Shown here piece after piece: positions 1 through 10,351 of a stretch of 64,000 bases of DNA (position 1 is the first letter of the stretch; every line of letters begins with the position of its first letter). Where the stretch lies: positions 7,501 to 71,500 of the forward strand of contig NZ_LRFG02000007.1 of NCBI RefSeq assembly GCF_001641755.2, given 5' to 3'. The notes under the pieces are model-generated. The model searched no databases and had not been told where the DNA came from. It saw nothing but the letters and a program-made list of their open reading frames with translations. A program made the position numbers and the translations under genes. The stretch is from Microbulbifer flavimaris (lineage in GTDB: Bacteria > Pseudomonadota > Gammaproteobacteria > Pseudomonadales > Cellvibrionaceae).

Positions 1-64
1 CTTCTCCGTTAGTGCTTTACGCAGCCGGCGAGTGTACAGCGAAGAGCACACCCGGGCACAGCCC

Positions 65-94
65 AAAAAAAAACGGCGGGGTCTCCCCCGCCGC
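65..94 (-). terminator. Rho-independent terminator of the ilv operon
   Basis: An 8-bp GC-rich stem (positions 74-81 pairing with 86-93) with a 4-base loop is followed, on the minus strand, by a run of T opposite the A tract at 66-73. It lies just after the ilvC stop codon, so it should end the ilvI-ilvN-ilvC transcript. Confidence 0.85.
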
Positions 95-115
95 TTTTCC
101 GATCGAGAACCAGCT

Positions 116-1162
<1,047 letters not shown>

Positions 1163-1166
1163 TTAA

Positions 1167-1658
1167 TCAAACACTCAAAACTTTTTCACCGCGGGCAATA
1201 CCCGAGACACCGGAGCGCACTACCTCCATGATGGTGTGCTCCCCGAGAGCCTGCAGGAAGGCATCCAGCTTCTCGCCGGTGCCGGCCACCTGCACGGTGT
1301 ACATATTGCTGGTGACATCCACGATCTGGCCGCGAAAGATGTCCACACTGCGTTTTACCTCATCGCGCTGGGCGCCAGTGGCGCGCACCTTGACCAGCAA
1401 CAACTCCCGCTCGATATGTGATCCCTCGGTGAGATCCACCAGCTTCACCACATCAATCAGCTTGTTCAGGTTCTTGGTTACCTGTTCGATCTTGTGGTCA
1501 TCACCGATGGTCACCAGCGTCAACCGCGACAGGGTGGGATCCTCCGTCGGGGCTACCGTCAGGCTCTCGATGTTGTAGCCGCGCTGGGAAAACAGCCCCA
1601 CAACCCGTGACAACGCCCCGGGTTCGTTTTCCATCAATACTGAAACAATTCTGCGCAT
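1167..1658 (-). CDS. ilvN: Acetolactate synthase, small regulatory subunit
   Basis: This is the regulatory subunit of acetohydroxyacid synthase (also named IlvH). It binds valine and confers feedback inhibition on the large subunit. The 163-residue protein opens with an ACT domain (VLMENEPGALSRVVGLFSQ, with RGYNIESL following), then the C-terminal ALS_ss_C domain with RELLLVKV. Length is typical of the family. The start has AGGGAA upstream, and the gene begins 12 bases after the ilvI stop, which fits translational coupling. Confidence 0.95.
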   Translation of the reverse strand: MRRIVSVLMENEPGALSRVVGLFSQRGYNIESLTVAPTEDPTLSRLTLVTIGDDHKIEQVTKNLNKLIDVVKLVDLTEGSHIERELLLVKVRATGAQRDEVKRSVDIFRGQIVDVTSNMYTVQVAGTGEKLDAFLQALGEHTIMEVVRSGVSGIARGEKVLSV

Positions 1659-1670
1659 CTCGATGATTCC

Positions 1671-3407
1671 CTACGTCCGCTCCGTCTTACTCAGCCACAT
1701 ATCCCGCATAGAGCCATTGGGCATCACCTGCATGGGATAAACATGCTCAGACGGATCCACATAAACATCGATAAAGACAGTGCGATCCTTGATGGCGAAG
1801 GCCTCGCGCAGCTTGCCGTGCAGTTCGTCGCGATGCTCAATCTTCATACCGAGATGACCATAGGCCTCCGCCAGCTTGACGAAGTCCGGCAATGACTCTT
1901 CGTAGACACTGTGAGACAGGCGGCCCTCGTACTGCATCTCCTGCCACTGCTTCACCATGCCCAGGGCCTGGTTGTTCAGGCACAGGATTTTCACCGGCAG
2001 ATGGTACTGGGTAGCGGTAGACAGCTCCTGGATACACATCTGGATACTGCCCTCACCGGTAACACAGACCACGTCAGTATCCGGGTGGGCGATCTTCACC
2101 CCCAGTGCCGCCGGCAGCCCAAAGCCCATGGTCCCGAGGCCACCGGAATTGATCCAGCGACGTGGCTTGTCGAACAGGTAATACTGGGCGGCAAACATCT
2201 GGTGCTGGCCCACATCCGAGGTGACGAAAGCATCGCCTTCCGTGATTTCATGGACCGCGCGGATTACCTCCTGCGGCATCAGCATGTCACCGTCGGTGCG
2301 ATAGCGGGGCGCGGCATAGATGCCGTGACGCTCGCGCCAATCATCGATCTGCCGCCACCAGTCAACAATGGCGGACTGATCCGGCTGCTCGTCGGTGCCT
2401 TTCAGCATTTCAACCATATCCCCAAGTACCGACTTCACCGTGCCCACGATCGGCACGTCGGCGACGATGGTCTTGGAAATAGAGGCCGGATCCACATCGA
2501 TATGGATGATCTTGGCCCCGGGGCAGAATTTTCCCGGCGTGTTTGTCACGCGATCATCGAAGCGCGCACCAACAGCCAGAATCACGTCGGCGTGATGCAT
2601 GGCGGTGTTGGCCTCGAAAGTACCGTGCATGCCCAGCATGCCGAGGAAACGGCGGTCGCTACCCGGATAAGCGCCGAGCCCCATCAGGGTATTGGTGACC
2701 GGGAAGTTGAGCCGCTGCGCCAACTCCGTCAGCAGCCCGGAACCATCTCCCTGGACCACGCCGCCGCCGGCGTAAATCACCGGACGCTTGGCAGATAACA
2801 GCAGCGCGATGGCCTTGCGAATTTGTCCGGTATGCCCCTTGCCCGCCGGCGTGTAGGAGCGCATCCGAAGCTTCTCCGGATAGCGGTAGGGAAAACGATC
2901 CGCTGGATTGGTGACATCCTTGGGAATATCGATCACCACCGGCCCGGGTCGACCCGTATTGGCGATATAGAAAGCCTTCTTGACCACCGTCGGAATTTCT
3001 TCGGCATTCTTGACCAGGAAACTGTGCTTCACGATCGGGCGCGAGCAGCCCACCATGTCGGTTTCCTGAAAGGCGTCCTCACCGATCTTGTCACTGGGCA
3101 CCTGACCCGAGATCACCACCATGGGAATAGAGTCCATATAGGCAGTGGCGATACCGGTTATCGCATTGGTGGCGCCAGGACCGGAGGTCACCAGCACCAC
3201 ACCCGCCTTGCCAGTGGACCGGGCATAGCCGTCCGCCGCGTGCGTGGCGCCCTGCTCATGGCGCACCAGAACATGCTTCATTTTCTTCTGCCGAAAGATG
3301 GCGTCGTAGATGTGCAACGCCGATCCACCGGGGTAGCCGAAGATAAGATCTACCCCTTCATCCTGCAGCGCGCGAACCAACATATCGCCGCCGGAGAGTA
3401 ATTCCAC
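1671..3407 (-). CDS. ilvI: Acetolactate synthase, large catalytic subunit
   Basis: This thiamine-diphosphate enzyme condenses two pyruvates, or pyruvate with 2-oxobutyrate, in the first common step of valine, leucine and isoleucine synthesis. The 578-residue protein has the N-terminal TPP-binding segment ([14 protein letters not shown], then [15 protein letters not shown]), the central FAD-like domain, and the C-terminal TPP domain with [17 protein letters not shown] and the downstream Asn-Asn-Gln metal loop. The start is GTG with AGGGGG 6 bases upstream. It is the first gene of ilvI-ilvN-ilvC. Naming ilvI rather than ilvB follows the ilvIHC order in Pseudomonas. Confidence 0.95.
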   Translation of the reverse strand: MELLSGGDMLVRALQDEGVDLIFGYPGGSALHIYDAIFRQKKMKHVLVRHEQGATHAADGYARSTGKAGVVLVTSGPGATNAITGIATAYMDSIPMVVISGQVPSDKIGEDAFQETDMVGCSRPIVKHSFLVKNAEEIPTVVKKAFYIANTGRPGPVVIDIPKDVTNPADRFPYRYPEKLRMRSYTPAGKGHTGQIRKAIALLLSAKRPVIYAGGGVVQGDGSGLLTELAQRLNFPVTNTLMGLGAYPGSDRRFLGMLGMHGTFEANTAMHHADVILAVGARFDDRVTNTPGKFCPGAKIIHIDVDPASISKTIVADVPIVGTVKSVLGDMVEMLKGTDEQPDQSAIVDWWRQIDDWRERHGIYAAPRYRTDGDMLMPQEVIRAVHEITEGDAFVTSDVGQHQMFAAQYYLFDKPRRWINSGGLGTMGFGLPAALGVKIAHPDTDVVCVTGEGSIQMCIQELSTATQYHLPVKILCLNNQALGMVKQWQEMQYEGRLSHSVYEESLPDFVKLAEAYGHLGMKIEHRDELHGKLREAFAIKDRTVFIDVYVDPSEHVYPMQVMPNGSMRDMWLSKTERT

Positions 3408-3908
3408 GGGAGCCCCCTAAACTTTGACGAAAATTAGGATATTCATCACCCGAAAGACCGTAAATCACTGCCTGACGAGGATGCCAGAGGCGATTGTAAA
3501 GGAAACTTGTGACAAATATCAGCCTGAAACGCACTTTTCCGGCAACTTTTAGGATAACTTTATCGCTCGGTGCGGTGCGCCGGTCCACGATGGGTTTACG
3601 ACCACTGTGGACTTCAGGCCTCCAGGGGGTGGGGAGAGCCATCTCGACGAGTAGTGGCGGGCGTTTGGCCCGGGAGCGGCAGTGACCCTGGCCGCCGGTA
3701 AGGCAGCCGAACCGCAGGGTGCGCGGTGGCCTCTGCTTGTCGAGGAGGGCCATGATTGTCCAAACTCAGCGGGCACTGTCAACCGCGCGGGGCCCTCATA
3801 ACCCGATTACCGTCCGAAAGTGTTAAAGGCGTTGTAGGCAAGCTCCCCGAGGCCTGTACAATGTGCACATACGTCCAACCTAATAAGATCCATAAGACCG
3901 AGGCTCTC
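3408..3908. other. Divergent intergenic region, ilvI / DUF4124 gene
   Basis: This 501-base non-coding stretch must hold the ilv operon promoter (minus) and the promoter of the DUF4124 gene (plus). Open frames cross it, but none has family features or a convincing ribosome site. I did not find a valine/leucine-rich leader peptide followed by alternative hairpins, so attenuation is not supported. A plus-strand promoter candidate is listed separately. Confidence 0.6.
3832..3862 (+). promoter_or_regulatory. Candidate sigma-70 promoter for the DUF4124 gene
   Basis: TTGTAG (3832-3837) and TACAAT (3857-3862) are separated by 19 bases. The -10 is good, the -35 is partial and the spacing is slightly long. 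The gene's ATG lies 47 bases downstream. Confidence 0.35.
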
Positions 3909-4397
3909 ATGCGCTCTGCACTCGCAATGCTCGCAACCCTTACGACCTTAACCCTGACTCTGGCTGCCCACGCCGATGGCATTTACAAGTGGGTGGACGA
4001 AAATGGCGTGGTGCATTTTGGATCCCAGCCACCCCAGAAAGAAAAGCAGGTAGAGGTGGTCCGCAAACCCAAGTCCGAGCGCTATCGCCAGTGGGAGTCC
4101 GAGCAGATGGCTACACAGGCGGCAGTGAAAAGCGAAGCGGGGAGTGAGGATAAAGCTGAACAACAGGCTGCAGAAGCTGCACCCAATCAACAGGAGTCCG
4201 AGGTCAAACAGCTCACCAAGGCGGAAATGGCGGTCAGGGCACAACGGTGTCGCCTGGCGCGCACTAACCTGGAGTCACTGACCACCCACAGCCGGGTGCG
4301 TGAAATCGGTACCGACGGCAAGCAGCGGGTACTGCCAGAGGAAGAGCGGCAGGCCCGTATCGCGCGCGCCAAGCAAATCATCCAGGAAAACTGCTAA
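3909..4397 (+). CDS. DUF4124 domain-containing secreted protein
   Basis: The 162-residue protein has a signal peptide (MRSALAMLATLTTLTLTLAA, cleavage after AHA). A DUF4124 domain follows directly, with the typical GIYKWVDENGVVHFGSQPP, ending in a charged Gln/Glu/Ala-rich stretch and an arginine-rich tail with two cysteines. DUF4124 proteins are common periplasmic proteins of gammaproteobacteria with no settled function. An upstream in-frame start exists at 3756, but it would bury the signal peptide, so 3909 is preferred. The gene is convergent with the DUF3604 gene. Confidence 0.8.
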   Translation: MRSALAMLATLTTLTLTLAAHADGIYKWVDENGVVHFGSQPPQKEKQVEVVRKPKSERYRQWESEQMATQAAVKSEAGSEDKAEQQAAEAAPNQQESEVKQLTKAEMAVRAQRCRLARTNLESLTTHSRVREIGTDGKQRVLPEEERQARIARAKQIIQENC

Positions 4398-4411
4398 GCA
4401 GCTTTCCCGGG

Positions 4412-4430
4412 CGGGCCCGGAAAGGGCCCG
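4412..4430 (+). terminator. Stem-loop after the DUF4124 gene
   Basis: A perfect 7-bp stem CGGGCCC / GGGCCCG with a GGAAA loop lies 15 bases after the stop codon. There is no T tract, so it may stop transcription only weakly or protect the 3' end. Confidence 0.4.
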
Positions 4431-4548
4431 TGCGATTCCCCCAGCCTCACGCTCTTTCCTGCGGTCCGCCGATGAGGCTGGACTTAGAGCCCAAATCGGC
4501 TATCTGCTCCCCTCCCACCAAGCACCTGGCCATCAAACACTCTGACCA

Positions 4549-6447
4549 TCACTCGGGTGTGTACCAGATCGGGGATGTATAGGCGCGCTCGGTCGTGGTC
4601 ATGGGCACATCTTTGTTCATTTTGAGCCCGAACCGCTTGGCTTCATAGGCCGTCCAGCGAGGTGTGGGAATTTCAATCACACGCGCGTAATAAAAAGCCC
4701 GTTGCGCCGGGTCGAAGTCCGGATCTCGCCAGACCGCGCTCAACTCTGAAGCGCCAATTGAATTACGCCAGGTGGCATTGGCCACATCCACGGTGTTACC
4801 GACTGGGGGCAGTTTGCCGTCTCGCGCCGGTTTCCTGTCACCGCTCCATGCAACATCGTAGACCTTTTCCTGCAGCTTCCCATCAGCCTCCATCCATCCC
4901 TTTACGATCTGGATGCGATCCAGGTTACCACTCAGCGGATCCTTCATCGCCGCAACCAGGAAGCTGGGGGACGACGTGCCGGGTGGCGCTTCCAGGTCTG
5001 CTCCCATGGGGACACCCTTGCCATAACCGACATCCGCTATCGAGCGCGAACTGGCATCATCATCGGCAAAATCCCAGCCGCCGAAAAACCGTACCACCAT
5101 ACGGGGACCGGTCGTTGCGTAGGTTTCCTTGCGCAGCATGGCATCAAACAGAGCCTCGCGGGTGTTTCCTTTCGCCCACACACCCGCGTAGCCAGAGGAC
5201 GCCATCTGCCAACCATAAACCGTCAACTCGGGATTCGGGGCCTCGATTACCGCGTGCTTCCAGCGATCCGGCTCAGGCTCTACGCCGGAATGCTTTCCGA
5301 AGAAATTTTCCTCCTCCACAGCAGCAAGGCTGGTGTGGGAATCGGTACTACCAATCATGCCAAACTTGTAGGGATTCACGCCCAGCTGGCCTTCCAGCAT
5401 CATGCCGGTCTTCAGCGCCTCACGGGCATATTCCCACCGCAGCATTTCCGGGGACTTCAGTTCGGTGCCGTTCAGGTTCGATTTATCCCATGTCTCGTAA
5501 TCGGCAAACTCATCATTAGGTGAGAGCGCGGGGTGCGCCTCCCCATCCCCCTTGATCTGCGTTACCTCCACCAGCGTTTCAAAGTGGGCTCGCAGTTCTG
5601 CCAACTCTTTCGTCAGCGGCTTCCCGGCGAAGGTCTCCACCGTAAACATGCGGCCATTGCTGAGGTTACCGTTGTGCGGAATCGCAATGACCCTGGTGTT
5701 TTGTTGCTGCTCGAACTGGCGGAGTGCTCGCCACAGGTCTTCCGGGTTCTTGCTATCGAATTGAGAAAAAGGCACTGTCTTGTCCGCGACCTTGGAGCCA
5801 TCCCGGAACAAAACGTTGCGGTGCAGGTTATTGCCTCCTATCGCCGTCCATTCGTAGCCGATGATCGCACTGAACTTGCCGGGCTCATTGTACTTGTCAG
5901 CCAGAGCCGTATAGGCCTGCCACGACTCGCGGACGATCTTGTCACTCTTGAAGGGAGGATCATCCTCGGACAAAGATGCGACAATCTCCATGGCCGCCTT
6001 GAAGATCTGGTCCCGGTCGCCGCCCTTGAGCATGTCATACCAGCGTTTGCCTTTCTCCGTAGCCAGGATGGCTTTATCGCCCGCCAGCAGCCTCGGCATC
6101 AAACCATACATTTCTGCATGGTCAGAGATCACCAGGAAATCCAGCGGGCGTGAGAGCCGGGCTTTGAGGCCATGGGTGGTTTTCACCTCCTCGCCTCTGG
6201 CGAAACGGAAAGCCTCTTCCTGCCCCAGCCGGTTCATGGTGCCGGCATCGACCGAGATATCCGTGTGAAGATGGGTATCCCCCCAGTAGACCCGGGTGGG
6301 ATAGTCACGCTCTACGTACGGGGAAAATTCCTCACCGTCCTCCGCGCTCGACAACGGACTGGCAAGCACCAGAACAGTTGCGAGCGCGACCGCTGCAACG
6401 GTGAAAAAGGGCATTCTGACCCATTGAAATTGAGTGGCACCTGACAT
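4549..6447 (-). CDS. DUF3604 domain-containing exported protein
   Basis: The 632-residue protein has an N-terminal hydrophobic export signal (about residues 11-35, ending LASPLSSAEDG), followed by a full-length DUF3604 domain. The metal-site-like motif WGDTHLHT (Asp57, His59, His61) and LVISDHAEMYG (Asp109, His110) resemble those of the PHP phosphoesterase superfamily, and further conserved His/Asp segments follow (IPHNGNLSNG; GSTDSHTS). Members are predicted periplasmic or outer-membrane metal-dependent hydrolases, but no substrate is established. No strong ribosome site precedes the chosen ATG; the internal Met12 would also give a complete signal peptide. It appears monocistronic. Confidence 0.85.
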   Translation of the reverse strand: MSGATQFQWVRMPFFTVAAVALATVLVLASPLSSAEDGEEFSPYVERDYPTRVYWGDTHLHTDISVDAGTMNRLGQEEAFRFARGEEVKTTHGLKARLSRPLDFLVISDHAEMYGLMPRLLAGDKAILATEKGKRWYDMLKGGDRDQIFKAAMEIVASLSEDDPPFKSDKIVRESWQAYTALADKYNEPGKFSAIIGYEWTAIGGNNLHRNVLFRDGSKVADKTVPFSQFDSKNPEDLWRALRQFEQQQNTRVIAIPHNGNLSNGRMFTVETFAGKPLTKELAELRAHFETLVEVTQIKGDGEAHPALSPNDEFADYETWDKSNLNGTELKSPEMLRWEYAREALKTGMMLEGQLGVNPYKFGMIGSTDSHTSLAAVEEENFFGKHSGVEPEPDRWKHAVIEAPNPELTVYGWQMASSGYAGVWAKGNTREALFDAMLRKETYATTGPRMVVRFFGGWDFADDDASSRSIADVGYGKGVPMGADLEAPPGTSSPSFLVAAMKDPLSGNLDRIQIVKGWMEADGKLQEKVYDVAWSGDRKPARDGKLPPVGNTVDVANATWRNSIGASELSAVWRDPDFDPAQRAFYYARVIEIPTPRWTAYEAKRFGLKMNKDVPMTTTERAYTSPIWYTPE

Positions 6448-6534
6448 AACCGGAAAACCGAAGAATCACTTTATTGCTGGAAATTCTAGCTGGCGATCTT
6501 GCATGTTCCGGCTGACAAAATGAATGTTATGCCT

Positions 6535-6568
6535 GAAATAAGAAAGGCGACCCGAAGGCCGCCTCTCT
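6535..6568 (-). terminator. Terminator after the fasciclin-domain gene
   Basis: On the minus strand, GGCGGCC-TTCG-GGTCGCC (a UUCG-type tetraloop, positions 6546-6563) is extended by weak pairing and followed by a T-rich run. It sits 15-45 bases after the fasciclin gene stop. Confidence 0.75.
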
Positions 6569-6582
6569 TATCATTTGCCCGA

Positions 6583-7125
6583 TCATTTTTTCGTGGGCAT
6601 CAGCACGCCATCGATGACATGCACGACACCATTTGAGCTCATGATATCAGCTTGCACCACAGTCGCAGTATTACCCTTGGTATCCGTCACCGTTACCTTA
6701 TCGCCATCCACCTTCAGGGTTAGCTCCTCACCCTGAACAGTAGCGACTTTCGCGTGGCCACCGCCTTTCTTGGTCAAATCCATCACCACTGCTGCAGTGG
6801 CTTTACCCGGCAACACATGATAGCCGAGAATTTTCTGCAGCTTGCCCTTGTTTTCCGGCTTGAGCAACGTCTCCACAGTGCCGGCCGGCAGAGCCGCGAA
6901 GGCATCGTTGGTCGGCGCAAACACGGTAAAAGGACCCTCGCTGTTGAGGGTATCGACCAGATCGGCTGCCTTTACGGCTGCAGCGAGCGTAGACAGCGCT
7001 TCCGCCCCCGCGGCATTGGCAGCAATAGTTTTGCTTTCGTCTGCCTGGAGCGATCCGCAATAAAGAGCCGCCAGCATCATTGGCGCCAGCAGAAACTTGG
7101 CAAAAAAGACTTGTACAGAACGCAT
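6583..7125 (-). CDS. Secreted fasciclin (FAS1) domain protein
   Basis: The 180-residue protein has a signal peptide (about residues 1-28, ending GSLQADES) and one FAS1 domain. The family signatures are TLNSEGPFTVFAPTNDAFA (H1 box) and the C-terminal SSNGVVHVIDGVLMP (H2 box). Bacterial single-FAS1 proteins are secreted, adhesion-associated proteins, and the specific partner cannot be read from sequence. A strong GGAGGTG ribosome site lies 5 bases before the ATG. The gene has its own terminator and looks monocistronic. Confidence 0.9.
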   Translation of the reverse strand: MRSVQVFFAKFLLAPMMLAALYCGSLQADESKTIAANAAGAEALSTLAAAVKAADLVDTLNSEGPFTVFAPTNDAFAALPAGTVETLLKPENKGKLQKILGYHVLPGKATAAVVMDLTKKGGGHAKVATVQGEELTLKVDGDKVTVTDTKGNTATVVQADIMSSNGVVHVIDGVLMPTKK

Positions 7126-7251
7126 GGTTCACCTCCAAAGTGAAGCTCGAAGAAAACCAGGCAGCGGATGCAAGCCCGGAGTGCATGGAGCTGCCCGGCA
7201 GTATAGGGTGCAGGCGAGGTTGCCCACAGCAACCCGCAGGCGAAGCTGGCT

Positions 7252-10200
7252 TTACTCTGTCGCTGCCTCACCATGGCCATAATCCCGGCCCAGATAGACG
7301 TACATGGCCGGCACCACAAATAAAGTGAACAGGGTACCGATCGTCATCCCCGAAGCGACCACCAGACCCATGGCAAACCGCGCCCCGCCACCAGGTCCGG
7401 CGGCAATCAGCAGCGGCACCATGGCGAGTACCAGGGACGCTGTGGTCATCAGGATTGGCCGCAACCGGATAGCCGCTGCGCGCTCGATGGCTTCGCGCTT
7501 GTCCAGGCCGTCCTGTTGCAGTTTATTGGCAAACTCCACAATCAGGATGCCGTGCTTGGAAATGACCCCGATGAGGGTGACCAGCCCCACCTGGGTGTAA
7601 ATATTCATGGTCGTGAACCCAAGGCTCACAAAAATCATCGCGCCACAGACACTCATGGGTACGGTCACCAGCATGATGAGCGGGTCGCGCCAGGATTCGA
7701 ATTGTGCTGCCAGGACCAGGTAGATGACGATCAGGGCAAAGAAGAAAGTCAGCACCAACTCCGACCCTTCTGCCTTGTACTGGCGGGACTGGCCTGAATA
7801 ATCGATGGAATAGCCCGGCGGCAATATCTGCCCCGCGGCGCTCTCCAGCACACCCAGAGCCTCACCCAGGGTGATACCCGGGCGGGGAACACCGGAGATA
7901 GTGACGGCATTTAACTGCTGAAAACGTTTGAGTTGCTGGGGTTCGACAGTTTCCTGCAAGCTAACCAGCGTCGACAGGGGCACCAGCTGGCCACTGCCCG
8001 TGCGAATATAATATTGCCTGAGCTGCTCGCCGGTCAGCCGCTCACGACGGACCACCTGGGGAATGACTTTGTAACTGCGATTGTCGAGGGAAAAGCGGTT
8101 GACATAGGCACCGGACATCATCGCACCCAGCTCTCGACTGATCTCCGCCATCGTCACCCCGGCCGAGGCGGCCTTGTCCCGGTTGATCGTCACGGCCAGT
8201 TTGGGCTTATCGATCTTGAGATCAGAATCGAGAAAGATGAACTTGCGGCTGGCCAGTGCGCGCCCCATGATTTCGTCGGCGAACCCCGCCAGGTTTTCCA
8301 TCGGTTCGGTCGAGCCGATCACGAACTCCACCGGCAGGTTACCCCCGGCGGTGGGCAGGCTGGGCGGCACGACCACTGCGACTTTCAACCCCGCGATCTG
8401 CGCCACTTCGCCACTGATAATCTCCTGCATCTGCTGGGTGTCTTTATCGCGCTTGTTCCAGGAATCCAGCACAAAGCCGGCAATGGCGCTATTGGTGGCG
8501 TTGGCGGCACCACCCACACCATTGAGCAGGAAGATGTTCTCCACTTCCGGGTTGCGCTCGGCAATACCATCCAGCTCGCGGGTGAACAGCTCCAGGTAAT
8601 CGAGGGTGGCGTAGGCATCTGCCGATGAGATCGTCAGCACAAAGCCACGGTCTTCATCGGGCTCCAGTTCTGCGGGGCTGGTTATAAACAGGAAGTAACA
8701 GCTGGTGATCACGATCAGGCCGAACACCAGGATGACAAAGCGGTCATCAAGGGCATTGTGCAGGCGATGCTCATAACCCTGCTGCAGCCGGTCAAATCGT
8801 TTCCCCAGCCACCGCTCGAGCCGCGAGCCACCATCTTCACTGTGGGGCCGGAGTATCTTCGACGCCATCATCGGCGACAGGGTCAGCGCCACTACCCCGG
8901 ACAACAGCACCGCGCCCGCCAGGGAGAAGGCAAACTCCAGAAACAGGGTGCCGGTAAGGCCACCGAGAAAGCCGATTGGCAGATACACCGCAATCAGGGT
9001 GGTGGTCATGGCCACCACCGGCCAAGCCAGTTCCCGGGCACCAATAATCGCGGCCTCTTTCGGGCTGAGCCCCTCCTCGATATGTCGGTGCACGTTTTCC
9101 AGCACAATAATCGCATCGTCGACCACGATGCCGATGGCCAGGACCATCGCCAGCAGCGTCAGCAGGTTGATGGAGAAACCCATCAACAGCATCAGAAACA
9201 GGGCACCGACCAGCGACAACGGTACCGCGACCGCGGGGATCACCACACTGCGCAGTGAACCGAGAAACAGGTAGATCACCACGATGACAATGAGGATCGC
9301 CTCGACAATCGTCTTGATGACCTCATTGATGGAATCCTGGATATACTCGGTGCTGTCGTAAGGGATCTCGCCGATCATGCCCTGTGGCAGTTGCGGGAAG
9401 ATTTCCCGATCCAGCTTCTCCCGCACGATGCGAATCACATCGAGGGCATTGGCATCTGGCGCCACCTCGACTGCGATAAATGTCGCGGAGCGGCCGTTGA
9501 AAGTGACCGAGCTGTCGTAGGACTCCGAGCCGAGCTCTACTTTGGCGATATCCTGCAATCGGATTATCTGATCGCCATCGGAGCGCACCACCAGCTGCCG
9601 AAACGCCTCTTCGGTGGCGATATCGGTATCTGCGGAAATTTCCACCGTGACCATGGTGCCCTTGGTGCTGCCGACCGCAGACAGCACGTTGTTCGTGCGC
9701 AGTGCGGCACTCACATCCCCCGGCGTAACTCCGAAGGCGGCCATATCCGCCGGGCGCAGCCAGATACGCATGGCAAAGGTGCGGTTGCCCAGCAGTCTCG
9801 CGCGCTGTACACCGGGGATGGTGGAGAGCTTCGGTTGCACCACACGGGTCAGGTAATCAGTAATCTGGTTGTTATCCAGCAGCTCAGAGGAAAAGGACAG
9901 GTACATGGCGGCAACGGTCTGGCCGATGGCCATGTCCACAGTCGAGTCCTCCGACTCTTCCGGCAACTCACTGCGCAGTTTGTTGACCTTGGCCACAACC
10001 TGGGTAAGCACCTCGTTGGCGTTATACCCCAACCGCACATAGGCCTGGATGGAGGAGAGGCCCTGCACACTGGTGGAGACCATGTAATCGATGCCGTCGG
10101 CGGTCGCCACTTCCTGCTCCAGCGGTGTGGTAATAAAACCCTGCACCAGGTCCGCATCTGCACCCACATACACGGTGTTGACCGTGATCACCGCGTTCTC

Positions 10201-10320
10201 CAGCTCCGGGTACTCGCGCACGTTGAGCTCTGTTGCTGCACGCAGGCCAAGCAGTAACAAAAAAAGGCTCACTACCGTGGCCAGAACCGGCTTGCGAATA
10301 AAAATCTCGGTAAAATTCAC
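7252..10320 (-). CDS. RND efflux pump, inner-membrane permease
   Basis: The 1022-residue protein is a hydrophobe/amphiphile efflux (HAE1) transporter of the AcrB/MexB superfamily. It exports amphiphilic compounds from the inner membrane or periplasm using the proton gradient. The architecture is complete: TM1 (about 12-30), a large periplasmic loop, TM2-6, a second loop and TM8-12. Proton-relay residues are present as Asp401-Asp402 in TM4 (GIVVDDAIIVLENV) and Lys922 in TM10 (VISKHGILIVEF). The start is GTG with AGGGAAG upstream. It follows the adaptor gene by 31 bases, forming a two-gene operon with no outer-membrane channel gene. It is closer to the MexI/MexW/VexF-like group than to MexB itself, by general impression only. 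Confidence 0.93.
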   Translation of the reverse strand: MNFTEIFIRKPVLATVVSLFLLLLGLRAATELNVREYPELENAVITVNTVYVGADADLVQGFITTPLEQEVATADGIDYMVSTSVQGLSSIQAYVRLGYNANEVLTQVVAKVNKLRSELPEESEDSTVDMAIGQTVAAMYLSFSSELLDNNQITDYLTRVVQPKLSTIPGVQRARLLGNRTFAMRIWLRPADMAAFGVTPGDVSAALRTNNVLSAVGSTKGTMVTVEISADTDIATEEAFRQLVVRSDGDQIIRLQDIAKVELGSESYDSSVTFNGRSATFIAVEVAPDANALDVIRIVREKLDREIFPQLPQGMIGEIPYDSTEYIQDSINEVIKTIVEAILIVIVVIYLFLGSLRSVVIPAVAVPLSLVGALFLMLLMGFSINLLTLLAMVLAIGIVVDDAIIVLENVHRHIEEGLSPKEAAIIGARELAWPVVAMTTTLIAVYLPIGFLGGLTGTLFLEFAFSLAGAVLLSGVVALTLSPMMASKILRPHSEDGGSRLERWLGKRFDRLQQGYEHRLHNALDDRFVILVFGLIVITSCYFLFITSPAELEPDEDRGFVLTISSADAYATLDYLELFTRELDGIAERNPEVENIFLLNGVGGAANATNSAIAGFVLDSWNKRDKDTQQMQEIISGEVAQIAGLKVAVVVPPSLPTAGGNLPVEFVIGSTEPMENLAGFADEIMGRALASRKFIFLDSDLKIDKPKLAVTINRDKAASAGVTMAEISRELGAMMSGAYVNRFSLDNRSYKVIPQVVRRERLTGEQLRQYYIRTGSGQLVPLSTLVSLQETVEPQQLKRFQQLNAVTISGVPRPGITLGEALGVLESAAGQILPPGYSIDYSGQSRQYKAEGSELVLTFFFALIVIYLVLAAQFESWRDPLIMLVTVPMSVCGAMIFVSLGFTTMNIYTQVGLVTLIGVISKHGILIVEFANKLQQDGLDKREAIERAAAIRLRPILMTTASLVLAMVPLLIAAGPGGGARFAMGLVVASGMTIGTLFTLFVVPAMYVYLGRDYGHGEAATE

Positions 10321-10351
10321 CGGTGCTTCCCTGGCGGCTCCTTGTTGCTGA

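Noticed and set aside
3358-3753. Minus-strand frame of 131 codons upstream of ilvI, considered as an ilv leader peptide
   Set aside because: It overlaps the ilvI start, is far too long for a leader peptide, and is not enriched in Val/Leu/Ile codons followed by terminator/antiterminator pairs.
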